From an uncultured Collinsella sp. (lineage in GTDB: Bacteria > Actinomycetota > Coriobacteriia > Coriobacteriales > Coriobacteriaceae): a stretch of DNA of 6,143 bases. The notes under the pieces are model-generated. The model was given only the letters and a program-made list of their open reading frames with translations, searched no databases and had not been told where the DNA came from. Every line of letters begins with the position of its first letter. Within the stretch, counting starts at the first letter, position 1. The stretch is from contig CAAENO010000006.1 in assembly GCA_900757385.1 (NCBI GenBank), forward strand, positions 1-6,143. Reading direction: 5' to 3'. Position numbers and translations under genes: made by a program. Shown here in pieces: positions 6,000-6,143 of the stretch.

Positions 6000-6143
6000 C
6001 TACCCCCTCTTCTTCTTGGAAACCAGGCGGACGATGCCCACCAGCGTGGCGGAAATGATAAACAGGACCACGCCCATGCCGAACAGCGCCGAGCGATGCA
6101 GACCCGAGGAATAGCTCATGTCGAGCGCAATCTGGCTCGTGAG
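6000..6143 (-). CDS. pstC: Phosphate ABC transporter permease PstC, C-terminal end only
   Basis: The last 47 codons of a membrane permease enter from the right edge. The visible peptide runs LTSQIALDMSYSSGLHRSAL, then a hydrophobic last transmembrane helix (FGMGVVLFIISATLVGIV) and a basic end (RLVSKKKRG), closing with TAG at 6002-6000. The 'I-A-L-x-M-x-Y-x-S-G-L-H-R-S-A-L' pattern is typical of the PstC C-terminus, and its position directly before pstA fits the standard pstS-pstC-pstA-pstB-phoU order. The rest of pstC, and presumably pstS and the operon promoter, are outside the window. The stop codon overlaps the pstA ribosome site. Confidence 0.92.
   Translation of the reverse strand, partial: LTSQIALDMSYSSGLHRSALFGMGVVLFIISATLVGIVRLVSKKKRG

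Overview
The window carries ordinary core chromosomal genes of a high-GC Gram-positive bacterium. The gene order yggS(ylmE)-sepF-yggT(ylmG)-divIVA, the 'KRGY' actinobacterial form of the DivIVA N-terminus, and the GC-rich coding sequence with strong ribosome binding sites point to an Actinomycetota. A Coriobacteriia/Collinsella-type gut bacterium is my best guess, but this is inference from style and gene order, not from a search.

Layout: (1) Bases 1-477, plus strand, hold the 3' part of a short FMN nitroreductase gene that enters from the left edge. (2) Bases 478-642 are a convergent intergenic region with two separate intrinsic terminators, one for each strand. (3) Bases 643-3205, minus strand, hold a cell-division/polar-growth cluster. 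In transcription order it is yggS (PLP-binding protein), sepF (FtsZ membrane anchor), yggT (small membrane protein) and divIVA (polar coiled-coil scaffold). (4) Bases 3206-3324 are a spacer with a perfect 10-bp hairpin. (5) Bases 3325-6143, minus strand, hold the distal part of a phosphate-uptake operon: the end of pstC, then pstA, pstB and phoU.

How the genes work together: PstC and PstA form the membrane channel of the high-affinity phosphate ABC importer, PstB is its ATPase, and PhoU is the cytosolic regulator linking transporter activity to phosphate signalling. pstS and most of pstC would lie beyond the right edge. SepF, YggT and DivIVA serve septum assembly and polar organisation, and YggS maintains PLP homeostasis and commonly travels with them. 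All eight minus-strand genes point the same way, and only a weak hairpin separates the two blocks, so read-through from pst into the division genes is possible.

I found no CRISPR array, mobile element, RNA gene or obviously novel system. The points most worth a second look are as follows: yggT has no ATG/GTG/TTG codon that would give a full-length protein, and it lies in frame with the sepF stop. PhoU has degenerate metal-binding motifs and a long acidic tail. The nitroreductase gene changes codon usage sharply part-way along.
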